From: JANQIV01 sp050117315
Lineage (GTDB): Bacteria > Bacteroidota > Ignavibacteria > Ignavibacteriales > Melioribacteraceae
Direction of reading: 5' to 3'
NCBI GenBank assembly: GCA_050117315.1
Contig: JASFMY010000002.1
Location: 1 to 64,000 of the forward strand
DNA length: 64,000 nucleotides
Shown piece after piece: positions 18,574-28,419 of this stretch. The notes below the pieces were generated by a model. The model made no database searches. It had not been told where the DNA came from and was given only the letters and a program-made list of their open reading frames with translations. The translations under genes were made by a program, and so were the position numbers. The stretch's first letter is position 1, and the number at the start of each line of letters is the position of its first letter.

Positions 18574-20976
18574 TTATTCATAACGCAAACTCTCAACAGG
18601 ATTTGCAATCGCAGCTTTTATTGCCTGAAAACTAACTGTGGCTAATGCAATCACTAAAGCAATTCCACCCGAAAGAACAAACACCCACAAACTTAAATCT
18701 ATTTTATAAGCAAAATCTTGCAGCCATTTACTCATCAAGTAATAAGCAATGGGACATGCGATACAACTGCCGATAATTACCAGCAAAATCATTTCTTTTG
18801 TTTGAATAAAAATCAAACCGCGTATAGAAGCTCCTAATATTTTTCTGATACCTATTTCTTTATTCCTGCGCCTAATCATAAATAGAGATAATCCAAATAA
18901 ACCCATAGAAGCGATGAGAATAGATAAGCCGGTAAGTGTTGTGATTATCTTTCCGAATCGTAAATCTTTTTCATACTGCCGATTAATTTCATCATCTATA
19001 AACTGAAATGCGAATACAGCATCGGGAGAGTATTGATACCAAGTTTTTTCCAGGTATTTAAGAGTTGAGCTTATATTACCGGGACTTAACCGTAAAACCA
19101 TTGTCCCGATAATAGGATTACCTGGTTTCAAATAATAAACTAACGGTTGTGTTTCATAATAACATGAAACTACAAAATCATCTACCACGCCAATTACTCT
19201 TTTAGGGCCATCCTGCAACTGAATCATCTGACCAATAGAATTATTAAGTCCAAATTTTTGAGCCGCGGTTCTATTAAGCACTACAGACTCCGTTAAATCC
19301 TGGGAATAATCCTGCGAGAACACTCTTCCTTGAAGAATATGCGCTCCTAATGTTTTGAAAAAATCATAATCTACATATCCGCCCCAATATTGAATTTTCT
19401 TTTCGGGATTATCAATTAAACTTGTTGTCTGAAACATGACAGCTGTTCTTGTCATTGGAAGTGTACTCCCGGCAGAAATATTTACTACCCCGGGGTTATG
19501 CATAATATCTTGTTTAAAGGCATTGAAATGTTTTCCAAAATTAGTTTTTCCCATATCTATTGCTAATAGTTGTTCTTTTTGAAATCCCGGGTTTGACTCC
19601 CTGATATAACCTATTTGTTGAGATATAACAAGACTGCAAACCAGCAGAGCTATGAATATTGTGAACTGTAAAACGATAAGTGTTTTCCTCAAACCGCTAC
19701 GTGCATTACCGATCAACGAGTTGTTTTGCAAAGTGGTTATTGGTGATAAAGCAGAGAGATAAAACGCCGCATAGCCGCCGGAGAATAATCCAACTATTAA
19801 AGTTGTGCCTAATAAAGCCAAAATAAATTGCCATAATTGAAAATAGTTTGCACCGAACTGTTTGTTAAGAAGCGTGTTAACCGAAGGTAACAGTAATTCA
19901 ACCGCAATTAGCGACAAAGGAAAAGCTAAAAACGCCAGAAGAATTGACTCGCTTAAAAATTGTTTGACTAAATCTGTTCGCTTAGCGCCAATAACTTTTC
20001 GCAATCCTATTTCTTTAGCTCGAACAGATGAATTTGCAGTGGATAAGATTACAAAATTAATTCCGGCAATTAATAGAACTAGAAAACCGATTATTGAAAA
20101 AAGATATACATAAATTATTGAGCCCGGTTTTTGATCACCCGTATCTGTTATGTTATAAAGATGAATACTAGTTAGCGGCTCCAACTTCACTTCTTTTATA
20201 TAAGAGTTCGGAAGCTTTTCCTGAAAAAATTTTCCCATCTTTATTTCTAAATCGGATAGATTGCCTGCCCTATTCAGCAGAACATATGTAAATATACTAA
20301 TCCGTTCCCATCTTTCCATTGGATGCGGCTCGGGAGCTTTACGTCCTGGGTTGTCAAATATTTCGTAAAGGACTGATGATGAAAACATAAAGTCCACGTT
20401 AAAATCAGAATTTGCCGGTATATTTTCGAGGACACCCGTTACCTGGAGGTCGTACCATTTTGAACTGATGTTCACGTGAAGCATTTGTCCAAGAGGGTTC
20501 TTTGTCCCAAAATATTTAGCGGCTATTTTCTTACTGATAACAACCGAATTGGGTATTGAAAGCGCTGTTTCGGAATCGCCTGATACAAAAGGGAAACTAA
20601 ATATCCGGAATAGCGAATTATCCGCAAACAGGTATTTGTTTTCCTTTAATAATTCCTTTTCACTTCTGAAATAAATCGACTCATCCATAATTTGAATTCT
20701 TGCAGCGGTTTTTACTTCAGGGAATTCTTCTGTTAGTTTTTCAGCCAAAAGCCATGAGGTTGTCGGACTAAATCCGAACAGGTCCACCTTTTGTCTGACT
20801 CGAAATATTTGATCCGTATTTTTATGGAACCCGTCATAACTCAATTCATCGAAGACAAAAAGTGCTATAAATATACAGCTTGTGAAAGCAATAACTAATC
20901 CTGCTATATTAATAAAGGTAATCACTTTATGTTTTTTAAGATTACGCAGAGTTAGCATTAAATAATTTCTAAACAT
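18574..20976 (-). CDS. Orphan two-domain FtsX/MacB-like permease
   Basis: 800 aa beginning MFRNYLMLTLRNLKKHK, with GAGGA before the ATG. The first periplasmic domain carries KYFGTKNPLGQ and NIPANSDFNVDF (Asp where others have His). The cytoplasmic motifs are KEIGLRKVIGAKR (~315) and NKEIGIRKILGASIRG (~705), the second preceded by an unusually basic RRRN. The second periplasmic domain has NRTAAQKFGLNNSIGQ, then VVDDFVVSCYYETQP, which departs from the common DFHFxSLHxxIEP. The tail is ANPVESLRYE. There is no palindrome in the 56 bases behind its stop, although a tail module lies upstream between it and the next gene. Confidence 0.9.
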   Translation of the reverse strand: MFRNYLMLTLRNLKKHKVITFINIAGLVIAFTSCIFIALFVFDELSYDGFHKNTDQIFRVRQKVDLFGFSPTTSWLLAEKLTEEFPEVKTAARIQIMDESIYFRSEKELLKENKYLFADNSLFRIFSFPFVSGDSETALSIPNSVVISKKIAAKYFGTKNPLGQMLHVNISSKWYDLQVTGVLENIPANSDFNVDFMFSSSVLYEIFDNPGRKAPEPHPMERWERISIFTYVLLNRAGNLSDLEIKMGKFFQEKLPNSYIKEVKLEPLTSIHLYNITDTGDQKPGSIIYVYLFSIIGFLVLLIAGINFVILSTANSSVRAKEIGLRKVIGAKRTDLVKQFLSESILLAFLAFPLSLIAVELLLPSVNTLLNKQFGANYFQLWQFILALLGTTLIVGLFSGGYAAFYLSALSPITTLQNNSLIGNARSGLRKTLIVLQFTIFIALLVCSLVISQQIGYIRESNPGFQKEQLLAIDMGKTNFGKHFNAFKQDIMHNPGVVNISAGSTLPMTRTAVMFQTTSLIDNPEKKIQYWGGYVDYDFFKTLGAHILQGRVFSQDYSQDLTESVVLNRTAAQKFGLNNSIGQMIQLQDGPKRVIGVVDDFVVSCYYETQPLVYYLKPGNPIIGTMVLRLSPGNISSTLKYLEKTWYQYSPDAVFAFQFIDDEINRQYEKDLRFGKIITTLTGLSILIASMGLFGLSLFMIRRRNKEIGIRKILGASIRGLIFIQTKEMILLVIIGSCIACPIAYYLMSKWLQDFAYKIDLSLWVFVLSGGIALVIALATVSFQAIKAAIANPVESLRYE

Positions 20977-20988
20977 AATTTTTCCTCT

Positions 20989-21048
20989 TTATTCATATCT
21001 GAGTGACTCAATCCCGATAAACTACATCGGGATTTCGGGTTTACGTTA
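20989..21048 (-). repeat. Tail module with intact fossil ESLRYE-stop
   Basis: One of the cleanest examples. The stop of the 21049-23421 permease is enclosed by GTTTACGTTAT-GAATA-ATAACGTAAAC (21039-21065). Then come ATCCCGAT-N7-ATCGGGAT (21011-21033) and an undamaged fossil tail I-E-S-L-R-Y-E-stop (20989-21010). The fossil uses different codons from the live tail for the same residues (TCA CTC AGA versus AGT TTA CGT), so it is not a simple recent duplicate. Confidence 0.88.
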
Positions 21049-23421
21049 TTATTCATAACGTAAACTCTCAACAGGATTTGCTATTGCTGCTTTAATTGCC
21101 TGAAAACTAACAGTAGCTAAAGCAATCACCAAAGCAATTCCGCCGGCAAGAAGAAACGCCCACCAGCTTATTTCAATTCTATATGCAAAATCTTGCAGCC
21201 AGTTAGTCATAAAGTAATATGCAACTGGCCAGGCAATTACGTTTGCAACGACTACCCATTTTGTAAATTCTATTGAAAGTTTTGATATTATTTCCGGTAC
21301 ACTAGCTCCGAGCACTTTTCGTATTCCTATTTCTTTTGTTTTGTTTTGAATGCTGAATGCCGCGAGTCCGAATAAGCCGAGACATGCGATAAAAATTGCA
21401 AGCGCTGAAAAAAAACTGAAAAGATTTTTCATACTTTGTTCTGCCATGTAAAGCTTTCCCCAGTAATCATCAAGAAAAAAATATTCAAAAGGTTTGTCTG
21501 TCGAAAAATCTTTCCATTTGTTTTGAATTGAATTAAGAACACTTGCTACATTATTTGTTTTTAGTCTGACCGACATATATTCAGAGTTATCAGACTTGTC
21601 AATATAAATTACAAGAGGCTCGATCTTCTCATGAAGGGATTTGAAATGAAAATCTTTTACCAATCCTATAACATTACCCTGCTTCTCTACTGCACCGATT
21701 TTCTTTCCAATTGCAGAATCCCATCCAAGTTTTTTCAATGCGGCTTGATTTATCAAAAAACCTTGCTCTTCATCTGTAGAAAATGATTCTGAAAAATCTC
21801 TTCCTTCAAGCATCTGTATTTTATATGTTTTTAGAAAATCATAATCAGTTGCGATATAACTCATCGTGTTATCTTCATCTTCTGTTTGACCTTCCCAATT
21901 AAAACTTCTTACCCATTTTACTGCCCCGGGAACAATTGAAGAAAGAGTTGCATTAACTATTCCCGGCTGCTGTAATAGTTCATTTTTTAAAAGCCGGCTT
22001 TTCATTCTAACGGATTTATCTTGTAAGGGTAAAACAACAATTTGCTCCTTATTAAAACCGAGTTTTTTCTTTTGTATATAAGAAAGCTGACTATTAACGA
22101 TAAGGGTGGCTATAATCAGAACCGTTGAAACAACAAATTGAAATAAAATCAAACCGTTTCTATAATTAAACCGCTTATTTATCTTAAGTATAGTTTTGGA
22201 TAAAATATGAACAGGATGAAAACGCGATAGAAAAATTGCCGGGTACGATCCCGAAAGCAGACCTGTTAACAAAGCTATACCGATTAAAGGGAATATAAAG
22301 CCGGAACCGCTGCCTGAATACATTCCTTTTTCACCTAGTGTTGTACTTAACCATGGGGACAATAATTCAATAAGCACAAAAGCAAAGAATATTGATATAA
22401 CCGAAAACGACACAGATTCGCCGATAAATTGATAAATTATATGACGCCGGCTTGCGCCTAAAACTTTTCTGATCCCAACCTCCCTTAAACGGTTCATATA
22501 TCTTGCCGTAGAAAGGTTCATATAATTAATACAGGCAATAAGAAGAATTAAAATTGCAATGGCAGAAAAAATGTAAACGCTGGTTATATCCCCATTTGGT
22601 TCAAACTCGCCGCCAAGGTTGGAATGCAAATGGATTGACAGGAGAGGTTGTAAATGATATTCAATCCTCCATTTGCCTTCCCTGGTTGTATTATAGAATC
22701 CTTCTCCCAAATAAGATTTAGTAAACTCATCAAGACGAGCTTGTATTACCGCTAAATTACTTTCAGTATTTAGCTGGAAATAATTGAAGACTACCGTATT
22801 CATCCGGTTTTCAAAAAAATCTTTATAAAACGCTGTTTGTGCGCTACCGAGAGAAAAAACAAAATCAAACTTCATGTGTGAGTTTTGCGGAATCCTTTTA
22901 AGAATGCCGGTCACCGTATAATCAATTCGATCATCGTAATTCAATTTCTTACCGATTGGGTCTTGGTCGCCGAAATATTTGCGGGCAGTTTCCTGAGTTA
23001 TGACTACCGAGTAAGGATCGTTTAATACTGTCTGCGGATCTCCAACCAGCAAGGGAAAAGTAAACATATTAAATATCGAGGGATCGGAAAAAACAACATT
23101 CTCTTCATAAAACTTTTTCTGGTCGTGACCAAGTAATACTTTATCAACCTTTCTAATTCGAACTGTATTGGTTATTTCAGGATAGAACAATCGGAGTTCT
23201 TCACTTAACGGTACAGGCGTTTGTGCCCAATCATGCCCGGTAATTCTATAAATATGATCCGCATTTTCATTAAACCGGTCAAAACTCATCTCATATTGAA
23301 CGTACTTAAGAATCAATACAAGACACGCAATGCCGACGGTAAGCCCGAATATATGAATAAACGAATACGTTTTGTGTTTAACTAAATTCCTTAAAGCTAT
23401 TTTGAAATAATGCTTGAACAT
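21049..23421 (-). CDS. Orphan two-domain FtsX/MacB-like permease
   Basis: 790 aa from the ATG at 23421 (MFKHYFKIALRNL). This is preferred to an in-frame ATG 33 bases upstream because GGAG lies 5 bases before it and the N-terminus aligns with the family. The first periplasmic domain has KYFGDQDPIGKK and RIPQNSHMKFDF; the second has NQAALKKLGWDSAIGKK and LVKDFHFKSLHEKIEP. Both cytoplasmic motifs are intact (REVGIRKVLGASRRH ~310, with R for K; KEIGIRKVLGAS ~696). A Gly/Ser-rich loop, EKGMYSGSGSGF, precedes TM4. About 105 bases at its 3' end are almost identical to the 3' end of 28420-30747, although the rest diverges. Confidence 0.9.
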   Translation of the reverse strand: MFKHYFKIALRNLVKHKTYSFIHIFGLTVGIACLVLILKYVQYEMSFDRFNENADHIYRITGHDWAQTPVPLSEELRLFYPEITNTVRIRKVDKVLLGHDQKKFYEENVVFSDPSIFNMFTFPLLVGDPQTVLNDPYSVVITQETARKYFGDQDPIGKKLNYDDRIDYTVTGILKRIPQNSHMKFDFVFSLGSAQTAFYKDFFENRMNTVVFNYFQLNTESNLAVIQARLDEFTKSYLGEGFYNTTREGKWRIEYHLQPLLSIHLHSNLGGEFEPNGDITSVYIFSAIAILILLIACINYMNLSTARYMNRLREVGIRKVLGASRRHIIYQFIGESVSFSVISIFFAFVLIELLSPWLSTTLGEKGMYSGSGSGFIFPLIGIALLTGLLSGSYPAIFLSRFHPVHILSKTILKINKRFNYRNGLILFQFVVSTVLIIATLIVNSQLSYIQKKKLGFNKEQIVVLPLQDKSVRMKSRLLKNELLQQPGIVNATLSSIVPGAVKWVRSFNWEGQTEDEDNTMSYIATDYDFLKTYKIQMLEGRDFSESFSTDEEQGFLINQAALKKLGWDSAIGKKIGAVEKQGNVIGLVKDFHFKSLHEKIEPLVIYIDKSDNSEYMSVRLKTNNVASVLNSIQNKWKDFSTDKPFEYFFLDDYWGKLYMAEQSMKNLFSFFSALAIFIACLGLFGLAAFSIQNKTKEIGIRKVLGASVPEIISKLSIEFTKWVVVANVIAWPVAYYFMTNWLQDFAYRIEISWWAFLLAGGIALVIALATVSFQAIKAAIANPVESLRYE

Positions 23422-23462
23422 GGTTGCTCCTTTCCGTTTAGCGTTTTTGCTCATTGCGTTTA

Positions 23463-23522
23463 TTATTCATATCTTAAAGACTCAATCCCGATTGAAAATC
23501 CCGGGATTTCAAGTTTACGCTA
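23463..23522 (-). repeat. Tail module with intact fossil ESLRYE-stop
   Basis: Behind the 23523-25895 permease stop. The stop palindrome is present but has mismatches (AGTTTGCGTTAT against ATAGCGTAAACT). The hairpin ATCCCGAT...CCCGGGAT is at 23485-23507. The fossil tail I-E-S-L-R-Y-E-stop is complete (23463-23484). It lies just upstream of the start region of the 21049-23421 gene. Confidence 0.85.
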
Positions 23523-25895
23523 TTACTCATAACGCAAACTCTCAGCCGGATTAACAGTTGCAGCTTTTATAACATGGTAACTGACAGTAATCAATGCCAC
23601 CAACAATGCAATAACTCCCGAGAAAATAAATACCCACAGGCTTATATCAATTCTATATGCAAAGTTCTGTAGCCATTTATCAACAACAAAGTAAGCTACA
23701 GGAAATGCAATTATCACAGCAATAATTATCCACTTCAAGTAATCTCGGGCTAACAGATAAGCCAGATCGGCAACGGAAGCCCCCAGCGTTTTTCGAATAC
23801 CGATTTCTTTTGTACGCTGAACAGCGTTATATGATATCAACCCAAACAAACCGAAACACGTGATTATAATTGATATCAATGAAAAGGAGCTTACTATTTG
23901 TTTCAATTCTTCTTCAGCTTTATATAGCTTATCGTATGTTTCATCAAGAAATTCATACTCAAAAGGAACCTGGGGAGTTAATTCATCCCATATATTTTTA
24001 ATATAACTTATCGTTTGAGCCTTGTTTTGATCACTGATCTTAATATTTATACATGCATTCCAGTCAGCATACCATAACGCACTTGGTTCAATTTTTTGAT
24101 GAAATGAGCTATTATGGAAATCTTTAATAACACCAATAATTTTCGGTTTAAAATTCAGGAAATCCAGGAATTCAATTTCAGTACCAATAGGATTTTCCAG
24201 TTCAAATTCTTTAACAAAGGTTTCATTAACAATAATTGACCTTTCTTTATCAGTCGGAATATCCCACGAAAACGGGCGTCCTTGAATTACCTTTATACCC
24301 ATAGTAGGAATAAAATCGGGATCAACTGTAGTTGCGCGGTAAGTTTTTCTAACTCCGTTAACTTCATAGCCGGTGCTGATATTAAGCGACTGCCCGAGTG
24401 AATGATTTGAACGCGTCAAAGATATTACACCGGGATTTTGAAGAAGCTTGTGTTTAAATACATCATAGCTTTTATTTATCTCCCGGCTATTAAGACAGTA
24501 TATTATGTTTTCATGAGAGTAGCCCAATGATTTTGTTTTTAAGAATTCTATTTGTTTGAAAATAAAGATTGTGCAAATTATAAGAGCTACAGAAATGACA
24601 AATTGAAAAACGAAAAGCGTAAATCTTAAAGAAGCTCCTCTTTTACCTTTTGTTTTCTCTCCTTTTAATATTGACGCCGATTTAAAAGATGATAAAACCA
24701 AAGCCGGGTATATACCGGCTGTTAACCCTGTAATAAGAACCGTTCCAAGCAAGAATAAAATCATTGACGGCTGGTTTAAAATATCAAGCGGAATGGGTTT
24801 GTTGATAATATTTATAAACTGATTTTTGCATAACTCAAAAAGAATCAGTGCAGCGGGTGTTGTAATAACTGCAATAAGAATTGATTCAATGAGGAATTGT
24901 TTTATGAGATCGCGCCGCAGTGACCCGATAACCTTTCTGACACCTATTTCTTTTACACGGGAAAATGATTTTGCAATTGTTAAGTTTACAAAGTTTATTA
25001 TCGCTATGGATAAAATAAATATTCCTACTAGCTGTATAAGATAAATTAACTCCCGCTTATTGTTGTTGTAAAAATATGTCTCTGCTAAAGGAATTAAATC
25101 AACTTTTCTGTGTTCACTTTCGGGCCAAAGTTTATTTTCCTGTTCAATCCACAGCTGACTTAATTTACTTTTGAATGTTTGTACATTTTGATCTTTCAGC
25201 AACACGTATGTATTGTATCCCCAATTTAACCAGTCTTCTTCAAGATTCAGTCCTGTAGGTTTTTCGGCGTACAATGTTGACATTGAAGTTAATGCATTAA
25301 ATTTGATTGTCGAGTTGGCGGGAACATCTTCAACAACGGCTGTAACGGTCACATTAATTTCGGGCTTACCGTTAAAACCTCCGATATAAAGAAAAGTTTT
25401 TCCGACAGAATTCTCCTTTCCAAAGAGGATTTTTGAAGAACTTTTTGTCAACACTATAGAGTAGGGTTCGGATAATGCCGAAGCGGCATCACCATAAATT
25501 ATATTAAAGCTGAAGATATCAAAAAATGCTTGATCTGCCGAAAGCACATTATTAAATTTTATTTTTTTGCTGATGCTTCCGTTATTTATTATAAATAACG
25601 GACTTTGCCCCCCTCCGTAAGTATCATCTACCCTTGTTATAAATTCACATTCCGGTAAATTTTCTTCAATCAAAGTTGCCAGAGGAGCAGTAGCAAAAAA
25701 ATGATTTCCTATATTAATTTGGTAGATGGATTCATATTTTTCGTGAAATTTATCATAACTTAACTCGTACATTGAATACATTGAGATTATTAGAAAAATA
25801 GCTATCCCGATTGCGAGTCCGCCAATGTTGATAAAAGTATAAATTCTATTCTTTTGCAAGTTTCTAAACGCAATCTTCAAATAATTTTTGAACAT
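23523..25895 (-). CDS. Orphan two-domain FtsX/MacB-like permease
   Basis: 790 aa beginning MFKNYLKIAFRNLQKNRIYT, with GAGGA before the ATG. The first periplasmic domain has the variant LFGKENSVGKTFLYIGGFNGK, an insert relative to the usual KYFGxxxPIGK, then DVPANSTIKFNA. The cytoplasmic motifs are KEIGVRKVIGSLRRD (~312) and KEIGIRKTLGAS (~696). After the second motif, LLARDYLKWIIIAVIIAFP and a YHVIKAATVNPAE tail are divergent. The second periplasmic domain carries NETFVKEFELENPIG and VIKDFHNSSFHQKIEP. 115 bases, filled by the triple-tail region, separate it from the upstream gene. Confidence 0.9.
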   Translation of the reverse strand: MFKNYLKIAFRNLQKNRIYTFINIGGLAIGIAIFLIISMYSMYELSYDKFHEKYESIYQINIGNHFFATAPLATLIEENLPECEFITRVDDTYGGGQSPLFIINNGSISKKIKFNNVLSADQAFFDIFSFNIIYGDAASALSEPYSIVLTKSSSKILFGKENSVGKTFLYIGGFNGKPEINVTVTAVVEDVPANSTIKFNALTSMSTLYAEKPTGLNLEEDWLNWGYNTYVLLKDQNVQTFKSKLSQLWIEQENKLWPESEHRKVDLIPLAETYFYNNNKRELIYLIQLVGIFILSIAIINFVNLTIAKSFSRVKEIGVRKVIGSLRRDLIKQFLIESILIAVITTPAALILFELCKNQFINIINKPIPLDILNQPSMILFLLGTVLITGLTAGIYPALVLSSFKSASILKGEKTKGKRGASLRFTLFVFQFVISVALIICTIFIFKQIEFLKTKSLGYSHENIIYCLNSREINKSYDVFKHKLLQNPGVISLTRSNHSLGQSLNISTGYEVNGVRKTYRATTVDPDFIPTMGIKVIQGRPFSWDIPTDKERSIIVNETFVKEFELENPIGTEIEFLDFLNFKPKIIGVIKDFHNSSFHQKIEPSALWYADWNACINIKISDQNKAQTISYIKNIWDELTPQVPFEYEFLDETYDKLYKAEEELKQIVSSFSLISIIITCFGLFGLISYNAVQRTKEIGIRKTLGASVADLAYLLARDYLKWIIIAVIIAFPVAYFVVDKWLQNFAYRIDISLWVFIFSGVIALLVALITVSYHVIKAATVNPAESLRYE

Positions 25896-25906
25896 GATTT
25901 TCCTCT

Positions 25907-26010
25907 CTATTCATAATGTAAACTTTTAACCCCGCAAACCGGGATCTGCGCATTAAAGTATTATTCATACTTTAATGCTTCGACCCCGATAGAAAAACAT
26001 CGGGATTTCG
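25907..26010 (-). repeat. Triple tail region: two fossil tails and two hairpins in series
   Basis: In sense order: the live tail VESLRYE-stop; hairpin ATCCCGAT...ATCGGGG (25983-26006); fossil tail V-E-A-L-K-Y-E-stop (25961-25983), which keeps its own 12-bp stop palindrome GCATTAAAGTAT/ATACTTTAATGC (25950-25978); a second hairpin ATCCCG...CGGGG (25930-25945); and an older fossil V-K-S-L-H-Y-E-stop (25907-25930). All three tails are in the same orientation and begin at the same codon. It reads as a record of at least two insertion events. Confidence 0.88.
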
Positions 26011-28356
26011 TCACTCATATCTGAGTGACTCAACTGGATTTGTCGTTGCAGCTTTTATTGCCTGAAAACTAACAGTAGCTAAAGCAATCACCAAAGCAAT
26101 TCCGCCGGCAAGAAGAAACACCCACCAGTTTATATCAATTCTATATGCAAAATCTTGTAGCCAGTTATTGGTTATATAATACGCAATAGGCCACGCAATA
26201 ATATTGGATATTAAAACCAATAAAATAAATTGCCGTGAAAGCATTATTATAATACCTGAAATAGACGCACCAAGAACTTTCCTTATACCGATCTCTTTAG
26301 TTCTTTGTTCAGTTGTAAATGAATACAAACCAAACAATCCAAGACATCCAATTAAAATCGCGAACAGAGAGAATCCGATGAATGCTTTTTCAAATTTCTC
26401 TTCGGCTTTGTATTGCAAATCTAATTTTTCATCAAGAAAATTATATTCGATAGGAAAATCAGGAGATGTTTCTTTCCAAACTAATTTTAGATTTTCAATT
26501 ACTCCCTTAATATCGCTGTATCTTGATGATTTTATTTTGATTAAGCCGCGCTTATAGAAGCCCGGAATATTCCAAAAAACCAATGGCTGCACCTCTGAAT
26601 GTAGAGACTGGAAATTAAAATCTTTTACAATACCAACAACGTTACCCTTTCCCTCTCCCCACCCGGTTAAGCGGGCTTCAAATGGTTTTTCCAATCCATT
26701 TTGTCTTACAAATGCCTCATTTATAATAATGTTATATTCATCATTTTCATCCTTATCAATAAAGTTTCGTCCTTCAATTAATTTCATATCCATCAACCTG
26801 GTAAAATCGGATGTAACAGGCACTGCTATAAACCTCACGTTTAATTCCTTCCCTTCATAGTTTAGCGTAGTTTCCCATGTCATTTGCATTTCGCCCGGAA
26901 CAGCGTGTGTATATGCAAAATCGGTTACTGCTGAGTGCTGAAGCATCTTAGTTTTAAACAGTTCTTTTTTTGATGAAATTTGTTTATTAATGGGAAAGTA
27001 TATAATGTTTTCTTTCAGAAAGCCGAGTGGTTTATTTCTTATATATTCTGTTTGCATATAAATTACAAGTGTGGAAACAATAAGAACAACCGCAATTGAA
27101 AACTGAAAGATTATCAATGCTTTCCTTAAATAGGCTTTGCCGCGGCCCTGGTGAATTTCTCCTCTTAAAATTAAACCTGGTTTGAAAGAGCTTAAATAAA
27201 ACGCGGGATAAATTCCCGCAAATATTCCAAGAAGAATAGCGGCAGCTATAAGAATTATAATTCTCATTGAAAAAAATTTAGGAAATACTATTAAACGCAA
27301 ATCAACAAGTTCACTAAATATGGGCATTAATTCTTCCGCAATTAAAACAGCAAATAGCATTGAGATAATACTTATTACTATTGATTCGCTTAAAAACTGT
27401 TTTACTAAAGTGAACCTTGACGCGCCTATAGTTTTTCTAACACCCATCTCTTTTGTCCGCATCGACGCACGTGCTGTTGAAAGATTTATAAAGTTAATAA
27501 CAGCAATTAATAAGATGAGTGCCGCAATAGAGATTAATGTAAATCTCTCCTCAATACTGCCATGAGAATTGAACGTCCACACTTCCGCGTTATAATAAAT
27601 GTCTTCCAGTGAAAATATTTCAATATTTAAATCTTTATGATCTTTAGGAATATTTTGCTTTAGTATTGGTTCTATTTTCTTTTGAAGATCTGCTTTGTTG
27701 AATTTTTTTGGAGATAACAGGTACGTTTCATAATTGCTACACCTCCACCCAAATGAATTGGACCTCATATTTTTAATACTAATAAAAGATATAACGCCGC
27801 TAAACTGCATTGATGAATTCCGAGATATATCTTTCATAATTGCTTTTACAGTTAGATCATATTTATTATCTAATTTTATGGTCCTGTCAATAGGATCTTC
27901 ATTTCCAAAAATTCTTTTAGCTTCGGTTTCGGTTAACACCAACGACATTGGTTCTGTTAAAGCTGTTTTTAAATTTCCTTTTATGGCAGGGAAAGTGAAA
28001 ATATCAAAGAAGTCAGGATCGCTAAAAATTATGTTTTTAACTATAAGAGGGTTGTTGTTATCATACTTCATCGTAACAGATGTTGTGCGGAAGGTTTCTA
28101 TCCGTGCCGCCTTTTTAATTTCAGGCACATTCATTTTTATTATTTCACCAATGGTTGCTGGAGTAGGCCCCTTACCAATTTTATAAATGCGGTTATAATT
28201 TTTGTGGAATTTGTTTATGCTTAATTCCACTTGGGCATATGAAGCTATCAAGATAACGATTGCAAGACTGATAGATAATCCAGCAATGTTTATAGACGAG
28301 TACAGTTTATGCCTAGCAATATTTCTGATTGCTATCTTCAAATAATTTTTGAACAT
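26011..28356 (-). CDS. Orphan two-domain FtsX/MacB-like permease
   Basis: 781 aa beginning MFKNYLKIAIRNIARHKLYSS. The N-terminus and leader match those of 3760-6117, but the ribosome site there, AAGGAG, is degraded here to TAGGCA. The first periplasmic domain is shortened and begins GKGPTPATIGEIIKMNVPEI. It carries RIFGNEDPIDRTI, where the Gly of PIGK is lost. The cytoplasmic motifs are KEMGVRKTIGASR (~300) and KEIGIRKVLGAS (~687). The second periplasmic domain has IVKDFNFQSLHSEVQP. The 3' end shares the AGRRN-like GGIALVIALATVSFQAIKAA block at DNA level with 21049-23421 and 28420-30747. The tail is TNPVESLRYE. Confidence 0.9.
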   Translation of the reverse strand: MFKNYLKIAIRNIARHKLYSSINIAGLSISLAIVILIASYAQVELSINKFHKNYNRIYKIGKGPTPATIGEIIKMNVPEIKKAARIETFRTTSVTMKYDNNNPLIVKNIIFSDPDFFDIFTFPAIKGNLKTALTEPMSLVLTETEAKRIFGNEDPIDRTIKLDNKYDLTVKAIMKDISRNSSMQFSGVISFISIKNMRSNSFGWRCSNYETYLLSPKKFNKADLQKKIEPILKQNIPKDHKDLNIEIFSLEDIYYNAEVWTFNSHGSIEERFTLISIAALILLIAVINFINLSTARASMRTKEMGVRKTIGASRFTLVKQFLSESIVISIISMLFAVLIAEELMPIFSELVDLRLIVFPKFFSMRIIILIAAAILLGIFAGIYPAFYLSSFKPGLILRGEIHQGRGKAYLRKALIIFQFSIAVVLIVSTLVIYMQTEYIRNKPLGFLKENIIYFPINKQISSKKELFKTKMLQHSAVTDFAYTHAVPGEMQMTWETTLNYEGKELNVRFIAVPVTSDFTRLMDMKLIEGRNFIDKDENDEYNIIINEAFVRQNGLEKPFEARLTGWGEGKGNVVGIVKDFNFQSLHSEVQPLVFWNIPGFYKRGLIKIKSSRYSDIKGVIENLKLVWKETSPDFPIEYNFLDEKLDLQYKAEEKFEKAFIGFSLFAILIGCLGLFGLYSFTTEQRTKEIGIRKVLGASISGIIIMLSRQFILLVLISNIIAWPIAYYITNNWLQDFAYRIDINWWVFLLAGGIALVIALATVSFQAIKAATTNPVESLRYE

Positions 28357-28378
28357 GACAATGCCTAAATGTTATATG

Positions 28379-28419
28379 TTATTTATACCTTAATCCCGAT
28401 TAAAAACATCGAGATTTCG
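28379..28419 (-). repeat. Tail module: hairpin and truncated fossil tail
   Basis: ATCCCGAT-N7-ATCGAGAT (28393-28415, one arm mutated) lies 4 bases past the stop of the 28420-30747 permease. A shortened fossil L-R-Y-K-stop follows (28379-28392). Same fossil and downstream leader as at 6152-6166. Confidence 0.78.

Noticed and set aside
27734..28186. Plus-strand open frame of 150 codons opposite a permease (similarly 33729-34169, 146 codons)
   Set aside because: These are antisense shadows of conserved permease segments, with no independent protein features.
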